Source of the DNA: Burkholderiaceae bacterium
GTDB lineage: Bacteria; Pseudomonadota; Gammaproteobacteria; Burkholderiales; Burkholderiaceae_C
Direction of reading: 5' to 3'
Assembly (NCBI GenBank): GCA_016790175.1
Contig: JAEUPI010000123.1
Location: 1 to 32,758, forward strand
DNA: 32,758 bases
Part shown: positions 1 through 8,530 of the stretch, one piece after another
How the letters are laid out: the number at the start of each line of letters is the position of its first letter
Position numbering within the stretch: position 1 is the first letter of the stretch
Notes under the pieces: model-generated
Told to the model about the DNA's origin: nothing
Databases searched by the model: none
What the model saw: only the letters and a program-made list of their open reading frames with translations
Position numbers and translations under genes: made by a program

Positions 1-378
1 GCGGTGATGCTGGTCCTCGCGCGGCTGGCGGCCCCGCTGGGGCGTGGACTGTGGCTGCTGGGGCTCGTGTGTATCGTGCTGCCGCTTGTGTGGCGGCATG
101 CCGTCTTTAACGGCACGTGGCTGAATTGGGTCGGCCTGGTCACGAAGAAGCCCGTCACCGAAGACTACGTGCCGGTGCTGCCATGGCTGGGCGTGTTGCT
201 GTGGGGCCAGGCGGCGGGGCGCGAAGGACTGGCGCGCGCGCCAGGTCTGCTGATGGGCGCGTTGCCAACGCCCGCGCGACCCTTGGCGCTGCTCGGGCAA
301 TGGTCGTTGAGCTTCTACATGCTGCATCAGCCGCTGTTCATCGGTGCGCTGATGGCCTGGATGGCGCTGCGGCGCTGA
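1..378 (+). CDS. DUF1624 / heparan-alpha-glucosaminide acetyltransferase-like membrane protein, C-terminal part
   Basis: The frame is open from the first base, so the N-terminus lies outside the window; about 125 residues remain. They form hydrophobic membrane segments joined by a loop containing NWVGLVTKKPVTEDYVPVLP, a stretch typical of the DUF1624 (HGSNAT catalytic) acyltransferase-like family. A last segment around SLSFYMLHQPLFIGAL follows, and the protein ends in Arg-Arg. Family members are multi-pass inner-membrane proteins thought to move acyl groups across the membrane; the bacterial substrate is unknown. The catalytic histidine of the family would lie upstream and cannot be checked. 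The family call is fairly sure; a more specific function cannot be given. Confidence 0.75.
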   Translation, partial: AVMLVLARLAAPLGRGLWLLGLVCIVLPLVWRHAVFNGTWLNWVGLVTKKPVTEDYVPVLPWLGVLLWGQAAGREGLARAPGLLMGALPTPARPLALLGQWSLSFYMLHQPLFIGALMAWMALRR

Positions 379-540
379 GCCCGCGCGAGCCTGCGTCGCA
401 CGGCCCCGTTACGTTTGGGCTCAATTGCGGTCTCAGCCGCTCGTGCCGCGCTGCCGAAAGGCCTGCCAGGCACCGCTTCCCAGCCGACAAGCCATTCGAC
501 GTCTGTGCGGTGGCCGCCCGCACCCGATGGAGAACAAGCC

Positions 541-1428
541 ATGATGGTCACCACGCTCTCGTTCAGCTACCTGCAGGTTTCCGCCACCTCCGGCGCCGCA
601 GCGTCGCGACCCGCCGCCAGTGGCGCGCCGTCGCCCGCGCCTCAGGCCGTGGCCCCCGACGACTGCCGCTGCCACGACGACAAGCCGCGCCGGTCGCCAT
701 TCGTGCGCGCCCTGAAGGAGGCGTTGCACGAGTTGGCGACGTCGCTGCAGGCCACGGGCGCGTCGTCGACCGAGAAAAGCGACGCCGCCGCGACAGCCGA
801 GGCGCCGGCTTCGGCTGCTGCCGCAATCGAGACCGCGGAATCGCCGATTGACCTCGAGGACGCCTTGATGGATTTCGCCCGCGCGCTGATGCAGGCGTTG
901 CGTGAGCAGGGGGGTGGCCGGCGCGAGCGTGTCGACGGCGAGGCGCATGGGCACCATCGTCACCATCATCACGGCCGTCGCCACTGGGGCGACCCGTCTC
1001 AACGAGTCGAGGCACTGGCGCAGCAGTTTCAGGCCACCGCGGCCGCGCCGGCGTCCGGCGTCAATGCCGCATCGCAGGCCGCAGTCGAAGCCGCACCGTC
1101 GGCAACGACCGACCCGGCGGTGGACCCGGCGTCGCCGGCCGACGCCGGCACGGCGGACACGCCAAGGCGCAACACCAGTGTCTACGCGGCGACGGTGAAC
1201 GTGACGGTCAATGCCGAGGCCGCCGCACAGAGCTCGCCGTTCGCCGGCCTGATCGAGGCCTTTGCCAAGCTGCAGAAGGCACTCGGCAAGCAAGAAGGCG
1301 ACGACGGTGCCTTGCCCAAGGCGCTTGGCGAGTTCCTGCAGACGCTGGCTGCCAAGCTGCGCGGCGAAGACCTGCCGACCGCCGAGGCGGCCACCGAGCC
1401 CGGCGCGCTGATCGACGTCGCCGCCTGA
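541..1428 (+). CDS. Ala-rich protein of unknown function with a histidine cluster
   Basis: I do not recognise this 295-residue protein. The start is the ATG at 541, because GGAGA at 529-533 lies 7 bases upstream and the frame before it has no good start signal. The N-terminus (MMVTTLSFSYLQVS) is followed by low-complexity Ala/Pro/Ser sequence. Helical segments follow at about residues 45-75 and 100-120. A histidine cluster (HGHHRHHHHGRRH) lies near residue 140, then an Ala/Thr linker, then a C-terminal helical pair (FAGLIEAFAKLQKALGK and ALGEFLQTLAAKLRG). No signal peptide or membrane segment is seen. The His cluster could bind metal, which is inference. Its 162-base upstream gap holds no other gene. 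Confidence 0.7.
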   Translation: MMVTTLSFSYLQVSATSGAAASRPAASGAPSPAPQAVAPDDCRCHDDKPRRSPFVRALKEALHELATSLQATGASSTEKSDAAATAEAPASAAAAIETAESPIDLEDALMDFARALMQALREQGGGRRERVDGEAHGHHRHHHHGRRHWGDPSQRVEALAQQFQATAAAPASGVNAASQAAVEAAPSATTDPAVDPASPADAGTADTPRRNTSVYAATVNVTVNAEAAAQSSPFAGLIEAFAKLQKALGKQEGDDGALPKALGEFLQTLAAKLRGEDLPTAEAATEPGALIDVAA

Positions 1429-1452
1429 AGGCCGCGCGTCGGCGCACGATAC

Positions 1453-1488
1453 GATGGGCACCCCCATGGGTGCCCATCGCCTTTTGTT
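1453..1488 (+). promoter_or_regulatory. Terminator-like hairpin over the rlmB start codon
   Basis: Bases 1453-1463 (GATGGGCACCC) and 1468-1478 (GGGTGCCCATC) are perfect 11-bp complements separated by the four bases CCAT. After three more bases comes TTTTGTT (1482-1488). This is the shape of an intrinsic terminator, yet it covers both candidate ATG codons of rlmB (1454 and 1466). It could end transcription from the upstream gene, attenuate rlmB, or hide the start codon. The dyad is seen directly; its function is inference. Confidence 0.6.
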
Positions 1489-2203
1489 CGGCTTTCATGC
1501 GGTGACGGTGCGGTTGAAGACCGCGCCCGAATCCGTCCTCGAAATCCATGTCGACGCGTCGCGGCGCGACGCACGCATGCGCCAGTTCGTCGACCGCGCG
1601 CGAGAGGCCGGCGTGAAGCTCGTCGACAGCGACGACGCGACGCTGCACCAGTTGTGCGGCACGCACCGCCACCAGGGCGTGGTGGCCCGGGTCGAGAAGA
1701 CCTACCAGGCGCGCACGCTCGTCGAAGTGCTCGACGGCATTGAAGGCTCCGCGTTGCTGCTGCTGCTCGACGGCGTGACCGACCCGCACAACCTCGGCGC
1801 CTGCCTGCGCGTGGCCGACGGCGCCGGCGTGCACGCCGTGATCGCGCCAAAGGACCATGCGGTGGCCATCAACGCCACGGTGGCCAAGGTGGCCAGCGGC
1901 GCGGCCGAGACCGTGCCCTATCTGATGGTGACCAATCTCGCTCGCACGATCGCCGAGATCAAGCAGCACGGCATCCGCGTGGTCGGTACCGCAGAAGACG
2001 CAGCCGACACGCTGTATGAGGCGCCGTTGACCGGGCCGCTGGCGCTCGTGCTCGGCGCCGAGGGCAAGGGCATGCGTCAGCTCACCCGCAAGAGCTGCGA
2101 CGCGCTGCTGCGGATTCCGATGGCCGGCGCGGTGGAGAGCCTCAACGTTTCGGTTGCGGCCGGTGTGTGCCTGTTCGAGGCGAGACGCCAGCGTGGTGGA
2201 TGA
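1466..2203 (+). CDS. rlmB: 23S rRNA (guanosine-2'-O)-methyltransferase RlmB
   Basis: SpoU/TrmH-family (SPOUT) methyltransferase that methylates the ribose of G2251 (E. coli numbering) in the 23S rRNA P-loop using S-adenosylmethionine. The N-terminus has the substrate-binding domain opening LLFGFHAV and the segment HQGVVARV. The three SpoU motifs follow: DGVTDPHNLGACLR (RNA-binding Asn and Arg), LVLGAEGKGMRQLT, and IPMAGAVESLNVSVAAG with the knot glutamate and asparagine. From ATG 1466 it has 245 residues, normal for the family. ATG 1454 in the same frame is the alternative, but a -10-like TACGAT (1450-1455) overlaps that codon. The stop overlaps the next start, so the sirtuin gene is probably translationally coupled. 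Confidence 0.95.
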   Translation: MGAHRLLFGFHAVTVRLKTAPESVLEIHVDASRRDARMRQFVDRAREAGVKLVDSDDATLHQLCGTHRHQGVVARVEKTYQARTLVEVLDGIEGSALLLLLDGVTDPHNLGACLRVADGAGVHAVIAPKDHAVAINATVAKVASGAAETVPYLMVTNLARTIAEIKQHGIRVVGTAEDAADTLYEAPLTGPLALVLGAEGKGMRQLTRKSCDALLRIPMAGAVESLNVSVAAGVCLFEARRQRGG

Positions 2204-2966
2204 AGAAGCGGGTGTCGTGCTGCGCGCGCGCATCGCCGCGGCGCAGCGGATCTGCGTGCTCACCGGTGCTGGCATGAGCGCCGAGAGCGGCATCCCGACA
2301 TTTCGCGATGCGCTGACGGGTTTGTGGTCACGCTTCGATCCGGCGCAGCTCGCGAGCGAGGAGGGCTATCGCGCCGATCCGCAGCGGGTCTGGGACTGGT
2401 ATGCCGAACGGCGCGAGGGCGTGCGCGCCGCCGAACCCAACGCCGGACATCTGGCGCTCGGCGCGTTTGCTCGGCAGCGGCCCGGTGTGCTCAGCATCGT
2501 GACGCAGAACGTCGACGACCTGCATCAACGCGCCGGCAACGCCGATGCGATCCGCCTGCATGGGGACATCCTGGCCGACCGCTGGCTCGAGCGTTGCCCC
2601 GAGCGCGGCACCGGACGCGAGGCGTGCGCCACCGGCGGCGCCGAACCCGGCCGGCCGCCGCGCTGCACACGCTGCGGCAACCTCGTGCGGCCGGGCGTGG
2701 TGTGGTTCGGCGAGATGTTGCCGCCCGGTGCGATGGAAGCCGCCGAGCGCGCCGCCGCGGCCTGCGACGTGATGCTCGTGGTTGGCACTTCGGGCGCGGT
2801 GTGGCCGGCGGCCGGACTGGCTGGTGCGGCGCGCCGCGCCGGCGCGTTCGTTGCGATCGTGAACCCGCATCCGAGCGACATCGACGGCGAGGCGCATGCC
2901 GTCCTTCGCGGCACCGCCGCCGGCGTGTTGCCGCGCATTCTGGGCGTCGGTGTCGAGGGCGGCTGA
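2193..2966 (+). CDS. cobB: NAD-dependent protein deacylase, Sir2 family
   Basis: Cytoplasmic sirtuin that removes acyl groups from lysine using NAD. Visible motifs are the NAD loop [27 protein letters not shown], the catalytic histidine in RLHGD, and VVWFGEMLP. The segment WYAERR carries the Tyr-x-x-Arg pair that marks class III sirtuins able to remove succinyl groups. The zinc knuckle is odd: the first two cysteines are nine residues apart ([12 protein letters not shown]) instead of the usual two, while the second pair is normal (CTRC). Start is GTG 2193 (GTG 2196 also possible), inside the end of rlmB; about 257 residues. The product is secure; the symbol rests on similarity to CobB. Confidence 0.9.
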   Translation: MVDEEAGVVLRARIAAAQRICVLTGAGMSAESGIPTFRDALTGLWSRFDPAQLASEEGYRADPQRVWDWYAERREGVRAAEPNAGHLALGAFARQRPGVLSIVTQNVDDLHQRAGNADAIRLHGDILADRWLERCPERGTGREACATGGAEPGRPPRCTRCGNLVRPGVVWFGEMLPPGAMEAAERAAAACDVMLVVGTSGAVWPAAGLAGAARRAGAFVAIVNPHPSDIDGEAHAVLRGTAAGVLPRILGVGVEGG

Positions 2967-3063
2967 ATCAACTGCATTCGCACCCAACCGCGAGCGCGGC
3001 GAACCGACATCGAATTTCGCTACCATCGCGCCCGGCCGCAGGATGGCCGACGGAGTGAATGTC

Positions 3064-3879
3064 ATGGCGATGGACGTGGTGGACTACGAGATCAAGGGTT
3101 CGGAGATGCAGTTCGTCGAGATCGAGCTCGATCCCGGCGAGGCGGCGATCGGCGAGGCCGGCAGCATGTTCTTCATGGACGCCGGCATTGCGATGGACAC
3201 GATCTTCGGCGACGGCAGCAAGGGCGGCGGCGGCGGGCTGTTCGGCAAGCTGCTCGGTGCCGGCAAGCGCTTGTTGACGGGTGAATCGCTGTTCACGACG
3301 GTCTACACGAACCAGGCCTCGGCCAAGCAGCGTGTGGCCTTCGGCGCGCCGTACCCGGGCAAGATCCTGCCGATGGACCTGAGGCAGCTCGGCGGCACGC
3401 TGCTGTGCCAGCGCGATGCATTCCTGTGTGCCGCGCGCGGCGTGTCGCTCGGCATCGCGTTCCAGCAGAAGCTCGGCGTCGGATTCTTCGGCGGCGAGGG
3501 TTTCATCCTGCAGAAGCTCGAAGGCGACGGCCTGGCCTTCGTGCATGCGGGCGGCACGGTGCTCAAGCGCGAGCTGCAGCCGGGGCAGACGCTGTTCGTC
3601 GATACCGGTTGCCTCGTGGCCTACACACCGAACGTGAACTTCGAGATCCAGTACGTCGGGAAGATCAAGACGGCCCTGTTCGGCGGCGAGGGCCTGTTCT
3701 TCGCCAAGCTCACCGGCCCGGGCACCGTGTGGCTGCAGAGCCTGCCGTTCTCGCGCCTGGCCAGCCGGGTGTTCGCAGCGGCACCGCAGCAGGGCGGCGG
3801 TCGCGAGGAAGGCTCCATCCTCCCGGGCATGGCGGCCGGCGGACTGCTCGGAGGCATTCTCGGCGGCGACGATGAGTGA
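3064..3879 (+). CDS. TIGR00266 / AIM24 family protein
   Basis: A 271-residue protein of the TIGR00266 (AIM24-like) family, predicted to form a trimeric beta-roll; biochemical role unknown. Typical features are the opening [29 protein letters not shown], a glycine-rich loop [34 protein letters not shown], and [26 protein letters not shown]. It ends in another Gly-rich tail ([15 protein letters not shown]). Start is ATG 3064, because GGAG at 3052-3055 lies 8 bases upstream; the same frame is open upstream without a signal. Its end overlaps the next gene by 8 bases, making it the head of a four-gene run. TACCAT at 3021-3026 could be a weak -10. Confidence 0.9.
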   Translation: MAMDVVDYEIKGSEMQFVEIELDPGEAAIGEAGSMFFMDAGIAMDTIFGDGSKGGGGGLFGKLLGAGKRLLTGESLFTTVYTNQASAKQRVAFGAPYPGKILPMDLRQLGGTLLCQRDAFLCAARGVSLGIAFQQKLGVGFFGGEGFILQKLEGDGLAFVHAGGTVLKRELQPGQTLFVDTGCLVAYTPNVNFEIQYVGKIKTALFGGEGLFFAKLTGPGTVWLQSLPFSRLASRVFAAAPQQGGGREEGSILPGMAAGGLLGGILGGDDE

Positions 3880-4714
3880 GGCGTCGCGCCGCGTTGGCTG
3901 CGCGGCGTGGATGTTTGCGGTGCTGCTCGCCCTGCCAGCGCGTGCCGGTGCCGAGACGGTGTTCCTCGAAGAGCTCACGAGCACCGAGCTGCGCGCGCGC
4001 ATCGATCGCGGCACGACCACGGTGCTGCTGCCGATCGGCGGCACCGAGCAGAACGGCGCCCATCTGACGCTCGGCAAGCACAATCAACGTTCGCGCGTGC
4101 TGGCCGCGCGCATCGCCGAGCGGCTGGGCCATGCGGTGGTGGCGCCGGTGATCGCTTATGTGCCCGAAGGCGCGATCGATCCGCCGTCGCAGCACATGCG
4201 CTGGACCGGCACCATCAGCGTGCCCGAGCCGGTGTTCGAAGCCACCCTCGAGGCCGCGGCACGCAGCTTCAGGCAACATGGCTTTGCCCAGGTGGTGCTG
4301 CTGGGTGACCACGGCGGATACCAGGGCGCGATGCAGCGGGCGGCCGACCGCGTGAATCGCGATGCGAGCTCGCGACGTTCGTTTCGAGTTGTTGCGTTGC
4401 GTCAGTACTATCACGCTGCGACGACAGACTTTGCCGCGATGTTGCGCGCCGATGGGTATGGCGATGCCGAGATCGGGCAACATGCCGGTCTGGCCGACAC
4501 GGCACTGGCATGGGCTGCCGATGCGTCGCTCGTGCGCGCGCAGGCGCTGGCCGCACCGCCGGGTGACGGCGTGAGCGGCGACCCGCGCCGCGCGACCGCA
4601 GCGCTGGGTGCGCGAGGCCTTGACCATATCGTCGAGACCTCGGTGTCGGCGATCCGGCGGCTTCCGGCGTTGGACACCGCAACTCAGAGAACACAACAGA
4701 GAGGGACCCGATGA
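3872..4714 (+). CDS. Exported creatininase-family amidohydrolase, variant metal site
   Basis: The 280-residue protein has a cleavable signal peptide (positive start, hydrophobic [13 protein letters not shown], likely cut after ARAGA) and a creatininase fold. The metal-binding segment reads [17 protein letters not shown], whereas classical creatininase has EQHGPHLPLDTD. The second metal ligand is therefore Asn instead of His, and the aspartate position is His. The later Gly-His-Gly-Gly loop appears as LLGDHGGYQ. Family members are amide hydrolases acting on creatinine, formamidopyrimidines or peptide tails in cofactor maturation; the substrate here is unknown. It overlaps both neighbours (8 and 4 bases), so its synthesis is coupled to TIGR00266 and the beta-propeller protein. 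A periplasmic location is inferred. Confidence 0.88.
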   Translation: MSEASRRVGCAAWMFAVLLALPARAGAETVFLEELTSTELRARIDRGTTTVLLPIGGTEQNGAHLTLGKHNQRSRVLAARIAERLGHAVVAPVIAYVPEGAIDPPSQHMRWTGTISVPEPVFEATLEAAARSFRQHGFAQVVLLGDHGGYQGAMQRAADRVNRDASSRRSFRVVALRQYYHAATTDFAAMLRADGYGDAEIGQHAGLADTALAWAADASLVRAQALAAPPGDGVSGDPRRATAALGARGLDHIVETSVSAIRRLPALDTATQRTQQRGTR

Positions 4715-6018
4715 CGAAGATCCGCGCCGCGCAGGCGATCGCGAGCCTGGGCGCCATTGGCGCCGTATCGACGGGCCTGCTGGCCTGGGCACAGGGTGGC
4801 GCCGGCGCGTCGGCCCCGGCCGCATCGCCGCCGGCAGTCGCGGCCCCGGCAGCCCCGGCGGTGACCACAGTGCCGGGCATGCCGCCTGTGCCCGATGCCC
4901 GCAATCTCTACAGCGAAATCGCGTCCGACAAGGTCTCCGCGGCGGTGAAGGGCGACCTCGAGCGCGTGTACGTGCCCAACCTGCAGAGCAACGATGTCTA
5001 CGTGATCGACCCGGCGACGATGAAGGTGGTCGATCGATTCAAGGTCGGCTTCGGTCCGCAGCACATCGTGCCCTCGTGGGATCTGCGCACGCTGTGGGTC
5101 ACCAACAATGCCGAGCGCCGCACCGACGGCAGCCTGACGCCGATCGACCCGCGCACCGGCAAACCGGGCAAGTCGATCCCGGTCGACGACCCGTACAACA
5201 TGTATTTCTCGCCCGACGGCAAATCGGCGATCGTGGTCGCCGAGGCGCGCAAGCGACTCGACTTCCGTGATCCGCAGACGATGGCCGAGCAGTACTCGAT
5301 CCAGGTGCCCGGTTGCCCCGGCGTGAACCATGCCGACTTCTCGATCGACGGCCGCTGGGCGATCTTCACCTGCGAGTTCTCGGGCACGGTGGCGAAGATC
5401 GACCTGGTCGAGCGCAAGGTGCTGGGCTACCTGAAGCTCAAGATGCCGGCCACGCGCTTCAAGGACGAGGGTCCGCTGAAGCCGGGCCAGATCTGGCAAC
5501 CCGGTCTGACCGAGGTGTGCACCGTCACCAAGGGCATGCCGCAGGACATTCGAATCTCTCCCGACGGCAAGAAGTTCTACGTTGCCGACATGCATGCCGA
5601 CGGTGTACACGTGATCGACGGCGAGTCCTTTCAGCAGGTCGGATTCATCGCCACCGGGCTTGGTGCGCACGGGCTCTATCCCAGTCGCGACGGCAGGCAG
5701 CTCTACGTGATCAACCGCGGCTCGCACCAAATCCACGGCGGCAAGGGTGGCGGCGGCAGCGTGGCGGTGATCGACTTCGCCACCGAGAAGGTCGTCAAGC
5801 GCTTCGGCATTCCCGGCGGCGGCAGCCCGGACATGGGCAACTTCAATGCCGATGGCCGCTACCTCTGGCTCGGCGCGCGCTTCGATCACGTGGTCTACCG
5901 CGTCGACACGCACACCGGCGACGTCGCCACGGTGCGCGTCGGCACCGAGCCGCACGGGCTGACGGTGTGGCCGCAGCCGGGCCGCTATTCGCTGGGCCAC
6001 ACCGGCAATCTGCGCTGA
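4711..6018 (+). CDS. Exported YVTN/YncE-like beta-propeller protein
   Basis: A 435-residue protein with an N-terminal signal sequence (hydrophobic IASLGAIGAVSTGLLAWAQG), an Ala/Pro-rich linker to about residue 60, then repeated blades. Recurring units include RVYVPNLQSNDVYVIDPATM, KIDLVERKVLGYLKL, KFYVADMHADGVHVIDG and GGSVAVIDFATEKVVKRF. This is the YVTN pattern of YncE-type propellers, which bind partners or ligands in the periplasm. It ends with WPQPGRYSLGHTGNLR. Its ATG overlaps the creatininase stop in an ATGA, with GAGAGGGA just upstream as ribosome binding site. No haem motif is present. Pairing with an exported creatininase suggests a common periplasmic task, but the ligand is unknown. 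Confidence 0.88.
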   Translation: MTKIRAAQAIASLGAIGAVSTGLLAWAQGGAGASAPAASPPAVAAPAAPAVTTVPGMPPVPDARNLYSEIASDKVSAAVKGDLERVYVPNLQSNDVYVIDPATMKVVDRFKVGFGPQHIVPSWDLRTLWVTNNAERRTDGSLTPIDPRTGKPGKSIPVDDPYNMYFSPDGKSAIVVAEARKRLDFRDPQTMAEQYSIQVPGCPGVNHADFSIDGRWAIFTCEFSGTVAKIDLVERKVLGYLKLKMPATRFKDEGPLKPGQIWQPGLTEVCTVTKGMPQDIRISPDGKKFYVADMHADGVHVIDGESFQQVGFIATGLGAHGLYPSRDGRQLYVINRGSHQIHGGKGGGGSVAVIDFATEKVVKRFGIPGGGSPDMGNFNADGRYLWLGARFDHVVYRVDTHTGDVATVRVGTEPHGLTVWPQPGRYSLGHTGNLR

Positions 6019-6049
6019 GGCGGCGCGCCGAGGCCCAGCGACCCGACCC

Positions 6050-6844
6050 GTGGACATCGGCCTCGTCATCGTCGGCGACGAGATCCTGTCGGGCAAACGG
6101 CAGGACAAGCATCTGCCCAAGGTGATCGAGCTGCTTGCGGCTCGCGGCCTGGCGCTGGCGTGGGCGCGCTACGTGGGTGATCGGCGCGATCGCATCACAC
6201 CGGTGTTGCGCGAGGCGTTCTCGAGCGGCGACCTGGTGTTCTGCTGCGGCGGCATCGGCGCCACGCCCGACGATCACACGCGCCAGTGCGCGGCCGAAGC
6301 GCTGGGCGTGCCGCTCGTGCTGCACCCGCAAGCGCGCGCGCTGATCGAGGAGCGCATGCGCGACGTGGCCGCCGAGCAGGGCGCGCCGTTCGAGCCCGAT
6401 CGACCCGACAACGTGCAGCGGTTGCAGATGGGCCACTTTCCAGAGGGCGCTCAGATCGTGCCCAACCCGTTCAACAAGGTGCCCGGTTTCTCGATCGGGC
6501 ACGTGAGCTTCGTGCCCGGATTTCCGGTGATGGCCCACCCGATGATCCAATGGGTGCTCGACGAGCGGTACCGCCCGCTGCATGGCACGCAAGCCGTGAC
6601 CGAACATTCGGTGATCGTGCACCGCGGCGTCGAATCGGTGCTGACGCCGTTGATGGAGGAGGTCGAGCGGCGGTTTCCAGGCGTGCGGGTGTTCAGTCTT
6701 CCGAGCGTGGATCACCCGGTCCATGGACGCCACATCGAGCTCGGCGTCAAGGGCCGCGCCCCGGCCGTCGATGTCGCGTTCGACTTTCTCCAGCAGCAGC
6801 TTCGATCCGCTGGCGCCGAACTCGGCACCGTCATGGTGCGGTAA
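6050..6844 (+). CDS. CinA-like molybdopterin-binding domain protein
   Basis: A 264-residue cytoplasmic protein of the MoCF_biosynth/CinA N-terminal family. It shows IVGDEILSGKRQDKH at the start, GDLVFCCGGIGATPDD (the molybdopterin-binding loop), and FVPGFPVMAHPMIQWVL near the middle. The C-terminal nicotinamide-nucleotide deamidase domain of full CinA is absent, as is usual for this short form. Start is GTG 6050, 31 bases after the propeller stop; no strong ribosome binding site is visible. Family members have pyrophosphatase or binding roles that are poorly defined. Position at the end of the 3064-6844 run suggests co-transcription. It stops just before the glnA control region. Confidence 0.88.
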   Translation: MDIGLVIVGDEILSGKRQDKHLPKVIELLAARGLALAWARYVGDRRDRITPVLREAFSSGDLVFCCGGIGATPDDHTRQCAAEALGVPLVLHPQARALIEERMRDVAAEQGAPFEPDRPDNVQRLQMGHFPEGAQIVPNPFNKVPGFSIGHVSFVPGFPVMAHPMIQWVLDERYRPLHGTQAVTEHSVIVHRGVESVLTPLMEEVERRFPGVRVFSLPSVDHPVHGRHIELGVKGRAPAVDVAFDFLQQQLRSAGAELGTVMVR

Positions 6845-6879
6845 TTCGAGCACCCGGAGCACCAAAGCGGGCAGGTTGA

Positions 6880-6896
6880 CGCACCTGTATGGTGCA
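6880..6896 (+). promoter_or_regulatory. NtrC binding site upstream of glnA
   Basis: CGCACCTGTATGGTGCA matches the NtrC consensus TGCACC-N5-GGTGCA at every specified base except the first. Its centre is about 94 bases upstream of the predicted glnA start point, a normal place for an enhancer acting on sigma-54 polymerase by looping. ntrB and ntrC follow downstream in the same block. Confidence 0.85.
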
Positions 6897-6955
6897 CAAT
6901 TGCCCGGCACTGACAATTGGCATTGGACGGCGCCGGCCTGCCGCAGACGGTGCAA

Positions 6956-6972
6956 TGGCACAGATTCTGCTT
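6956..6972 (+). promoter_or_regulatory. Sigma-54 (RpoN) promoter of glnA
   Basis: TGGCAC-N5-CTGCTT, with GG at 6957-6958 and GC at 6969-6970 separated by exactly ten bases, fits the -24/-12 consensus TGGCAC-N5-TTGC. Transcription should begin near 6982, giving a leader of about 97 bases before the glnA ATG. Together with the NtrC site it predicts induction under nitrogen limitation. Confidence 0.85.
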
Positions 6973-7078
6973 CGAGGTGGTGGCTTCGTGGCATATGGCT
7001 TGTGCGTGCCACGGCAGACCTCGACGCAGACCCCTTTTCACAACCCCAAGCAAGAGCGATTCCGCAAGGAGATTCCTG

Positions 7079-8494
7079 ATGGCAAAGACCGTCGCCGACG
7101 TGATGAAGATGGTGAAGGACAACGAAGTCAAGTTCGTCGACTTCCGCTTCACCGACACCCGCGGCAAGGAGCAGCACGTATCGGTGCCCGTTTCGCATTT
7201 CGACGAAGACAAGTTCACTTCGGGCCATGCCTTCGACGGATCGTCGATCGCCGGCTGGAAGGGCATCGAGGCGTCCGACATGCTGCTGATGCCCGATCCG
7301 GCCACGGCCAACATCGACCCGTTCTACGAAGAGCCGACGTTGATCCTTACCTGCGACGTGCTGGAGCCGGGCGACGGCAAACCCTACGAGCGCGATCCGC
7401 GCAGCCTGGCCAAGCGCGCCGAGGCCTACCTGAAGGCCAGCGGCATCGGTGATTCAGCCTTCTTCGGCCCGGAGCCCGAGTTCTTCATCTTCGACCAGGT
7501 GCAGTGGAGCGTCGACATGTCCGGCGCTTCGTACAAGATTTCGTCGGAAGAGGCGCCCTGGTCCACCGGTGCCAGCTTCGAGGGCGGCAACATGGGCCAC
7601 CGGCCTGCGGTGAAGGGGGGTTACTTCCCGGTGCCGCCGGTCGACAGCTTCCAGGACATGCGCTCCGAGATGTGCCTGCTGCTCGAGCAGCTGGGCATTC
7701 CGGTGGAAGTGCATCACCACGAAGTGGCCGCTCCCGGCCAATGCGAGATCGGCACCAAGTTCAGCACGCTGGTGCAGCGGGCCGACTGGCTGATCCTGCA
7801 GAAGTACGTGATCCACAACGTGGCGCATGCCTACGGCAAGACGGCGACCTTCATGCCCAAGCCCGTGGTGGGCGACAACGGCTCCGGCATGCACGTGCAC
7901 CAGAGCGTGTGGAAGGGCGGCAAGAACCTGTTCGCCGGCGACGGCTACGCCGGCCTCAGCGACTTCGCGCTGTACTACATCGGCGGCATCATCAAGCATG
8001 CCCGCGCGCTGAACGCGATCACCAATCCCGGCACCAACAGCTACAAGCGCTTGGTGCCCGGGTTCGAGGCGCCGGTCAAGCTGGCCTACAGCTCGCGCAA
8101 CCGCTCGGCGTCGATCCGCATTCCGTATGTGGCCAACCCCAAGGGCCGGCGGATCGAGGTGCGTTTCCCCGACCCGACCTGCAACCCGTACCTCGCCTTC
8201 GCCGCGATGCTGATGGCCGGCCTGGACGGCGTGGAAAACAAGATCCACCCGGGCGAGGCCGCGACCAAGGACCTGTACCACCTGCCGCCGGAAGAGGACG
8301 CCAAGATCCCGACCGTCTGCGACAGCCTGGACCAGGCGCTTGGCTACCTCGACAAGGACCGCGCGTTCCTGACCAAGGGCGGCGTCTTCACCGACGCCTA
8401 CATCGACGCGTACATCGAGCTCAAGATGCAGGAGGTCACGCGCTTCCGCATGACCACGCATCCGGTGGAGTTCGACATGTACTACTCGCTGTGA
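7079..8494 (+). CDS. glnA: Type I glutamine synthetase
   Basis: Makes glutamine from glutamate, ammonia and ATP; a cytoplasmic dodecamer central to nitrogen assimilation. The 471-residue length fits GSI-beta. Motifs in order are FDGSSIAGW (near residue 52), [34 protein letters not shown] and NRSASIRIP. The adenylylation loop [10 protein letters not shown] has its tyrosine at residue 400, so activity should be turned down by GlnE. ATG 7079 is chosen because AAGGAG (7066-7071) lies 7 bases upstream; the longer frame lacks GSI similarity. Control is by the NtrC site and sigma-54 promoter upstream. It ends in an intrinsic terminator. Confidence 0.99.
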   Translation: MAKTVADVMKMVKDNEVKFVDFRFTDTRGKEQHVSVPVSHFDEDKFTSGHAFDGSSIAGWKGIEASDMLLMPDPATANIDPFYEEPTLILTCDVLEPGDGKPYERDPRSLAKRAEAYLKASGIGDSAFFGPEPEFFIFDQVQWSVDMSGASYKISSEEAPWSTGASFEGGNMGHRPAVKGGYFPVPPVDSFQDMRSEMCLLLEQLGIPVEVHHHEVAAPGQCEIGTKFSTLVQRADWLILQKYVIHNVAHAYGKTATFMPKPVVGDNGSGMHVHQSVWKGGKNLFAGDGYAGLSDFALYYIGGIIKHARALNAITNPGTNSYKRLVPGFEAPVKLAYSSRNRSASIRIPYVANPKGRRIEVRFPDPTCNPYLAFAAMLMAGLDGVENKIHPGEAATKDLYHLPPEEDAKIPTVCDSLDQALGYLDKDRAFLTKGGVFTDAYIDAYIELKMQEVTRFRMTTHPVEFDMYYSL

Positions 8495-8530
8495 TCCGAG
8501 CAGGCGATCACGGAATCGCCGGGAAGGACG

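Noticed and set aside
415-540. Upstream extension of the His-rich protein to 415
   Set aside because: The frame is open, but the only ribosome binding site fits ATG 541.
2896-3063. Earlier start of the TIGR00266 protein within the sirtuin gene
   Set aside because: Family similarity begins at ATG 3064, which has its own ribosome binding site.
6848-6863. Direct repeat GAGCACC (6848-6854 and 6857-6863) as a second NtrC site
   Set aside because: Both copies point the same way and lack the GGTGC partner, so there is no dyad.
6890-6903. TGGTGCACAATTGC as a sigma-54 promoter
   Set aside because: GG and GC are nine bases apart, not ten, and the sequence is mostly the NtrC half-site; the element at 6956-6972 is far better.
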